NCBI GenBank assembly: GCA_947493995.1
Contig: CANLTJ010000002.1
Coordinates: 310,001 to 374,000 of the forward strand
Direction: 5' to 3'
DNA length: 64,000 bases
Source of the DNA: an uncultured Arachnia sp.
GTDB taxonomy: Bacteria > Actinomycetota > Actinomycetes > Propionibacteriales > Propionibacteriaceae
A program made the translations under genes and the position numbers. The notes under the pieces were generated by a model that had not been told where the DNA came from, made no database searches, and saw only the letters and a program-made list of their open reading frames with translations. Below, piece after piece: positions 59,933 to 64,000 of this stretch (position 1 is the first letter of the stretch; each line of letters begins with the position of its first letter).

Positions 59933-61246
59933 GTGCGCCTAGGGATCGTTCGCCCCTCACCCATGGCCTGGGTGGTGTGGGGAGTAGGAATCGCGGCCTA
60001 CATCTCCGCGGTGATGCAGCGCACATCGTTGGGCGTTGTGGGCACACAGGCGGCTGCACACTTCGGCACCACCGTCGGCATCGTCTCGACGTTCGTCGTG
60101 GTGCAGATTGCCACGTATGCCCTGATGCAGATCCCGGCGGGGGTGCTGCTGGACAGATTCGGATCGCGCACGATGCTCGTGGCCGGTTCCCTCGTCATGA
60201 GCGTCGGACAGGTCGCGGTGGCGTTGACTGACGAGCTGGGCATCGCCATCGCCGCACGCATCCTGCTGGGTGCCGGAGATGCCTGCATCTTCACGGCTAT
60301 CCTGCGGCTCCTGCCCTTCTGGTTCAAACCCAGCCGGGTACCCATTCTCAGCCAGATGACCGGCATGCTCGGGCAACTGGGGCAGGTGTCGGCGGTGGCG
60401 GTGTTGCTCCCGCTGATCGACGTGGCCGGCTGGCGGCCCACATTTCTGTTCGCGGCGGCAGTGTCCGTCATCATGGCGCTCTGCTGTCTCCTGGCCGTCC
60501 GTGATGTCCCGCCTGGCGCGGAACACGTTCTCATGAGCGGCCGTGCGGCTGAGATCCCCAGTCAGGTCCGGCAGGTGTTGAGGCACCCTGCCACACAGCT
60601 GGGATTCTGGTTGCACCTGTCCTCCGGTTTCCCCGTCAATGTCTTCGTCCTGATGTGGGGCATTCCCTATCTGACAATCGGCGAGGGCCGCTCCACCGCG
60701 GAGGCGGGCGTGCTGTTCAGCCTCACGGCGATCTTCAGCGCCATCATCGGACCTATTCTTGGCTGGCTCACCGCTCGCCATCCGCTGCGCCGCAGCAATC
60801 TCGCCCTGACGGTGATCTTTGCCATGATCATCAGCTGGGCAGCGGTTCTGCTCTGGCCAGGCCCGGCACCCCTGTGGCTGCTTGTGCTGCTGGTTGTGTC
60901 CATCTCCGCAGGTGGCCCCGGCACCGGCATCGCGTTCGACTACGCACGCACCCAGCTCCCGGCCAACCGGCTCGGAGCCGGTAACGGGATGGTCATCACC
61001 GGATCCTTCGCGGGCGGCACCGTCATGATCCTTGCGATGGGCCTCTTCCTCGACACCGTCAGCGACGGCGGCGCCTACACAGCCGAGCAGCTCGGCTGGG
61101 CCATGGCATTGCAGTTCCCACTCTTCATGCTCGGCCTCGTGGGCGTCTTCGTGTCCCGACGTCGACTGCGTCGTCAGATGGAGGCGGAAGGCGTCGTCGT
61201 CCCCACGTGGCGGGAAGTCGCCGATCGCTACCGCCACCGGCACTGA
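59933..61246 (+). CDS. MFS transporter
   Basis: 437 aa, twelve hydrophobic helices. Seen: VMQRTSLGVVGTQAAAHFG at the N-terminus, MQIPAGVLLDRFGSRTMLVAG (motif A) and PGTGIAFDYARTQLPANRLGAGNGMVITG, typical of the nitrate/sugar-like MFS group. GTG start 7 bp after the dehydrogenase stop, so a shared transcript is likely. Substrate unknown. It converges on prs with a 13-bp gap. Confidence 0.87.
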   Translation: MRLGIVRPSPMAWVVWGVGIAAYISAVMQRTSLGVVGTQAAAHFGTTVGIVSTFVVVQIATYALMQIPAGVLLDRFGSRTMLVAGSLVMSVGQVAVALTDELGIAIAARILLGAGDACIFTAILRLLPFWFKPSRVPILSQMTGMLGQLGQVSAVAVLLPLIDVAGWRPTFLFAAAVSVIMALCCLLAVRDVPPGAEHVLMSGRAAEIPSQVRQVLRHPATQLGFWLHLSSGFPVNVFVLMWGIPYLTIGEGRSTAEAGVLFSLTAIFSAIIGPILGWLTARHPLRRSNLALTVIFAMIISWAAVLLWPGPAPLWLLVLLVVSISAGGPGTGIAFDYARTQLPANRLGAGNGMVITGSFAGGTVMILAMGLFLDTVSDGGAYTAEQLGWAMALQFPLFMLGLVGVFVSRRRLRRQMEAEGVVVPTWREVADRYRHRH

Positions 61247-61259
61247 TCCACGTCGTCCC

Positions 61260-62252
61260 TCAGAAGAGCCCCTCCTGGGGCGGAGCGTAGGAGGGGTCGA
61301 CGCCGCGGAACAGTTTGGAGACCGACTTGCCGTCGTGGATGCGCTGAATTGCCTCGGCAAACAGGGTGGCCACGCTGATCACCTGGAGCTCGGGGAAGTC
61401 GCTCGGAGGCGGAACCGTGTTGGTGGAGACCACCTCGTGGATGTCGGCGTTCGAGCGCAGCTTCTCCACCGCCTGCCCGGTGAACAGCCCATGCGCGGCG
61501 GCAACGGAGGCCCCCGTCGCCCCGAAATCCATGAGTCGCTTCACGATCTCGACGATGGAGCCACCTGTGGCGATCTCGTCGTCCAGCACGATCGCCTTCT
61601 TGCCCTCCACATCACCGACGATCGATTCAATGACGACCTTGTCATCGTCGAGCCGCTGCTTGTTGCCGGCGGCCACCGGCAGTCCCAGCAATCTGGCCAA
61701 CAGGGTGGACTGTTTCGCGTTGCCAAGATCTGGGGACACGACGACGTGGTCGCTCAGGTCCCGTCCCCTGTAGTGGTCGGCGATGACACCGAGCGAGGTG
61801 AGGTGGTCCAGCGGCACGGTGAAGAAGCCGTGCACCTGCGGGGCGTGGAGATTCATGGTGATGATCCGGTCCACGCCGGCGGTCTCCAGAAGATCCGCCA
61901 CCAGGCGTCCACCGATGGATATCCGGGAGGAGTCCTTCTTGTCTGAGCGCGCGTATGCGTAGTGCGGGATGACGGCAGTGATGTTTCTGGCGGAGGCGCC
62001 GCGGGCCGCGTTGATCATCAGAAGCAGCTCCATGAGGTGCTCCTGTGTGGGGGGTACGAGGGGCTGCACGATGTAGACGTCGCGCTGTCTGCAGTTGGCC
62101 AAGAGCTGTGCCTGCAGGCAGTCGTTGCTGAAGCGGGAGATGTGGACCCCGCAGAGCTTGGTGTTCAAATGCGCGCAGATGTCGGTGGCCAGAGCGGTGT
62201 GTGCCGATCCGGAGAACACGACGATGTCACCGGAGGATGATCCCTTGTCCAT
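61260..62252 (-). CDS. Ribose-phosphate pyrophosphokinase, divergent paralog
   Basis: 330 aa; makes PRPP from ribose 5-phosphate and ATP. Seen: DIVVFSGSAHTALATDI, SRFSNDCLQAQLLANCRQRDVYIVQP, IPHYAYARSDKKD (usual IPYFGYARQDRK), TMNLHAPQVHGFF, and PRPP loop AIVLDDEIATGGSI (usual VDDMIDTGGT). The changes at the ATP and PRPP loops suggest a second, divergent Prs rather than the housekeeping one. AGGTGAGG precedes the ATG. It stands alone. Confidence 0.88.
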   Translation of the reverse strand: MDKGSSSGDIVVFSGSAHTALATDICAHLNTKLCGVHISRFSNDCLQAQLLANCRQRDVYIVQPLVPPTQEHLMELLLMINAARGASARNITAVIPHYAYARSDKKDSSRISIGGRLVADLLETAGVDRIITMNLHAPQVHGFFTVPLDHLTSLGVIADHYRGRDLSDHVVVSPDLGNAKQSTLLARLLGLPVAAGNKQRLDDDKVVIESIVGDVEGKKAIVLDDEIATGGSIVEIVKRLMDFGATGASVAAAHGLFTGQAVEKLRSNADIHEVVSTNTVPPPSDFPELQVISVATLFAEAIQRIHDGKSVSKLFRGVDPSYAPPQEGLF

Positions 62253-62345
62253 GATGGCCTCACCTTATCCGCAGGCGTGCACCGCCGGGGCGGGGTCTCT
62301 CAGGTTGCGCAACGGCCATGCCGCCTACCTGTCAGTAGTGTCTGC

Positions 62346-63710
62346 TCAGTCAAACGCATGTCCCTCTTCCTTGACGCGCATCATCGCCATGAGGCCGATG
62401 AGGAGGACGAGCACGATCCCGAGGATGCCGAAGTACTGGGCTTCGCCCTGCCCCACGAAGAACGTTCCGATGAGAATGGCGCCCCCGAAAGCGCCAGGAG
62501 CCAAGAACGACACAGCACGCCCAGTGGTGGCGTACATCCCAAATATTTCGCCAGCTTTTCCCGCAGGGATGATGCGTGCCAGGAAGGATCGGCTCGCGGA
62601 CTGAGCTGGTCCCACGAAAAGCGTCATCGCCAGACCACATGCCCAGAAAACCGGCTTTCCGCCATCGTGCAGGACGAAGATCGCTGAGCCGAGCACCACC
62701 AGTGCAATGAGTGAGATCATGATGACCTTCTTGGGACCGACGCGATCGTCGAGGAGACCGAACACCATGGTGGAGACGCCGGCCGAAACGTTGGCCACGA
62801 TGCCGAAAATGATGACGTCGCCGAACGTGAAGCCGAAGGTGCCCCGGGCTAGGACCGCACCGAATGTGAAAACACCGGCGAGCCCATCGCGGAACAACGC
62901 CGAGGCGATCAAGAACCTGATGGTGTTGGGCGAACTGCGATAGATGCGCTTCAGTGACCTGAAGAGTGATTTATACGCCTCACCGATGCTCTGCCGAGCG
63001 ACCTTCGGAGGATTCGGCCTGTCGCGCAGGGCCAGGAAGATCGGAATGGTGAAAACCACCGTCCAGGCGCCGCACAGCAGCATGGCGAAGCGCACATCGT
63101 CGGAGTCGAAGTCGACTCCCCGCAGCGCCACGATCAAGAGCAGGATCGCGATGCCACCGATGTAGCCCATACCCCAGCCGAGACCTGAGACCTTGCCAAC
63201 GGACGCAGGCGTGGACACTTGGTCAATGGCGGAGTAGTAGTTGACGTTCGCGATTTCTGCCACCACGTTGCCGAGACCGAGCAACACCAGCCCCAGCACG
63301 AGAAACGACGGATCGGGCTGCACGAACCACAGCGACGCGGAGATCGCCGCCAGCAAGGTGGTCTGCCACCGCAGATTGAACATGCGTCTGCCAGAACGAT
63401 CAGATCCCTGCCCGAGAACAGGTGCGAGCAGCGCAATGAACGCTCCCGCTATGAGGGTGGCCAGCGAGAGGGAGAGTGACGTTGACGTCTCGTCACCGAA
63501 TGATGGGGAGGTCAGGTACACGGAGAACACAAATGTGGTGATGACTGTCTGGAAGGGTTGTGTCCCCCAGTCCCACATTGCCCAGCTGAGCACCTTCCAC
63601 GCCGGAGCCTTCTCGGTGGCCAGAGTCCCCCGCGTCAGGTCCGACCCTTCTCCTGAGTCCCCGGAGGTCAGGGGTGGCTGATCGGCGCTCTCGCCGGAGA
63701 TCGTACTCAT
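62346..63710 (-). CDS. MFS transporter, Atg22/UMF1-like
   Basis: 454 aa. Seen: KVLSWAMWDWGTQPFQTVITTFVFSVYL at the N-terminus, typical of the UMF1/Atg22-like group, APVLGQGSDRSGRRMFNLRW (motif A), and PAQSASRSFLARIIPAGKAGEIFGMYATTGRA. Twelve helices. Start at ATG 63710: TACCGT lies 7 nt upstream (63718-63723); a GTG three codons earlier overlaps this box. Possible amino acid or peptide export; substrate unknown. Confidence 0.86.
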   Translation of the reverse strand: MSTISGESADQPPLTSGDSGEGSDLTRGTLATEKAPAWKVLSWAMWDWGTQPFQTVITTFVFSVYLTSPSFGDETSTSLSLSLATLIAGAFIALLAPVLGQGSDRSGRRMFNLRWQTTLLAAISASLWFVQPDPSFLVLGLVLLGLGNVVAEIANVNYYSAIDQVSTPASVGKVSGLGWGMGYIGGIAILLLIVALRGVDFDSDDVRFAMLLCGAWTVVFTIPIFLALRDRPNPPKVARQSIGEAYKSLFRSLKRIYRSSPNTIRFLIASALFRDGLAGVFTFGAVLARGTFGFTFGDVIIFGIVANVSAGVSTMVFGLLDDRVGPKKVIMISLIALVVLGSAIFVLHDGGKPVFWACGLAMTLFVGPAQSASRSFLARIIPAGKAGEIFGMYATTGRAVSFLAPGAFGGAILIGTFFVGQGEAQYFGILGIVLVLLIGLMAMMRVKEEGHAFD

Positions 63711-63775
63711 CTGCGTCACGGTAGACGACCGACGGCGGCACCGGAGGGTATCCCACCAGAGACCCGTCGGAGGTT

Positions 63776-63806
63776 AGAGTGTGCCGGAGCCCATCAGGCA
63801 CACTCT
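63776..63806. promoter_or_regulatory. 10-bp inverted repeat before the DUF6458-like gene
   Basis: AGAGTGTGCC (63776-63785) and GGCACACTCT (63797-63806), perfect, 11-nt spacer, in the divergent spacer. The left arm overlaps a TAGAGT -10-like box (63775-63780). Candidate operator or leader hairpin. Confidence 0.5.
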
Positions 63807-63826
63807 GATTCGACCGAGGAGAATCC

Positions 63827-64000
63827 ATGCGCATCGGCACATCCATCTTCCTGCTGGCCCTTGGGGCCGTCCTGGCCTTCGCGGTCACCTACGAGGTCAG
63901 CGGCGTCAGTCTCGATCTCGTCGGCTACATTCTCATGGCTGCCGGTGTGGTGGGTCTCATTTGGGCGCTTCTGGCGTCGCAACGCAGCCGCAGCGCTGAG
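63827..64000 (+). CDS. DUF6458-like small membrane protein, 3' end outside window
   Basis: 58 residues are visible before the window ends. Seen: MRIGTSIFLLALGAVLAFAV (helix 1), then VGYILMAAGVVGLIWALLAS (helix 2) and a basic/serine-rich stretch. This layout matches the DUF6458 family of actinobacterial two-helix proteins of unknown function. GAGGAGAATCC precedes the ATG. Confidence 0.75.
   Translation, partial: MRIGTSIFLLALGAVLAFAVTYEVSGVSLDLVGYILMAAGVVGLIWALLASQRSRSAE

Noticed and set aside
58294..59964. 556-codon minus-strand open frame
   Set aside because: Antisense to vapC and the alcohol dehydrogenase; crosses the REP-like element and has no motifs.
59957..61360. 467-codon minus-strand open frame
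   Set aside because: Antisense to the MFS gene and overlapping prs; composition rich in His, Gln and Glu.

Overview
The window is a 64-kb piece of a high-GC Gram-positive chromosome. It is most likely an actinomycete (Actinomycetota), plausibly near Propionibacteriaceae, though the family is only an inference. The evidence is a mycothiol enzyme (mshB), a resuscitation-promoting factor with DUF348/G5/Rpf domains, a Cgl0159-type aldolase, an actinobacterial TspO-like protein, DnaA boxes of the TTGTCCACA type, and many genes with no ribosome binding site but a TANNNT hexamer 6-7 nt before the start codon, as in leaderless transcripts. No rRNA, tRNA, insertion sequence, prophage or CRISPR array was recognised.

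Layout. 0-9 kb: tail of an FtsX-type permease, polyphosphate kinase 2, then a BlaI-like repressor divergent from cydABDC (cytochrome bd oxidase and its assembly exporter). 9-14.4 kb: a saccharopine-dehydrogenase-like reductase, a group 4 glycosyltransferase, a Gfo/Idh/MocA oxidoreductase and rpfB, which has a terminator hairpin in its leader. 14.4-17.6 kb: csoR-copZ-copA copper efflux operon with a clear CsoR promoter/operator. 17.6-19.5 kb: a cluster of DnaA boxes in front of dnaB. 19.7-21.8 kb: a three-gene envelope/stress operon (LEA-like protein, holin-like membrane protein, DUF3618 protein). 22-31.4 kb: TspO-CPBP protease-SDR operon, mshB, glgX, a Nudix hydrolase, a lipoprotein and ilvE.

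31.5-47.4 kb is the main metabolic unit: a complete inositol catabolic regulon. It holds iolA, two inositol dehydrogenases, a sugar ABC transporter, iolE, an iolC-aldolase-iolB-iolD operon, a GntR/UTRA regulator and a transaldolase. Most of its promoters carry a GT-N4-AC palindrome of the type bound by GntR/HutC regulators, so one regulator probably controls the whole block.

47.6-64 kb: aldo/keto reductase, MFS exporter, a RecQ helicase with a C-terminal phosphoribosyltransferase-like segment, a secreted HExxH protein, an ABC exporter with a DesK/DesR-like two-component system, vapBC, a zinc alcohol dehydrogenase, two more MFS proteins, a divergent PRPP synthetase and the start of a DUF6458-like protein.

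The feature least explained by known families is a set of four intergenic tandem-repeat arrays with a period of about 20 or 41-42 bp. They have related or distinct consensus sequences and sit at 1.2, 16.8, 24.7 and 53.3 kb. There are also two copies of a REP-like palindrome built on TCGCGGTCA/TGACCGCGA at 9.0 and 58.8 kb.
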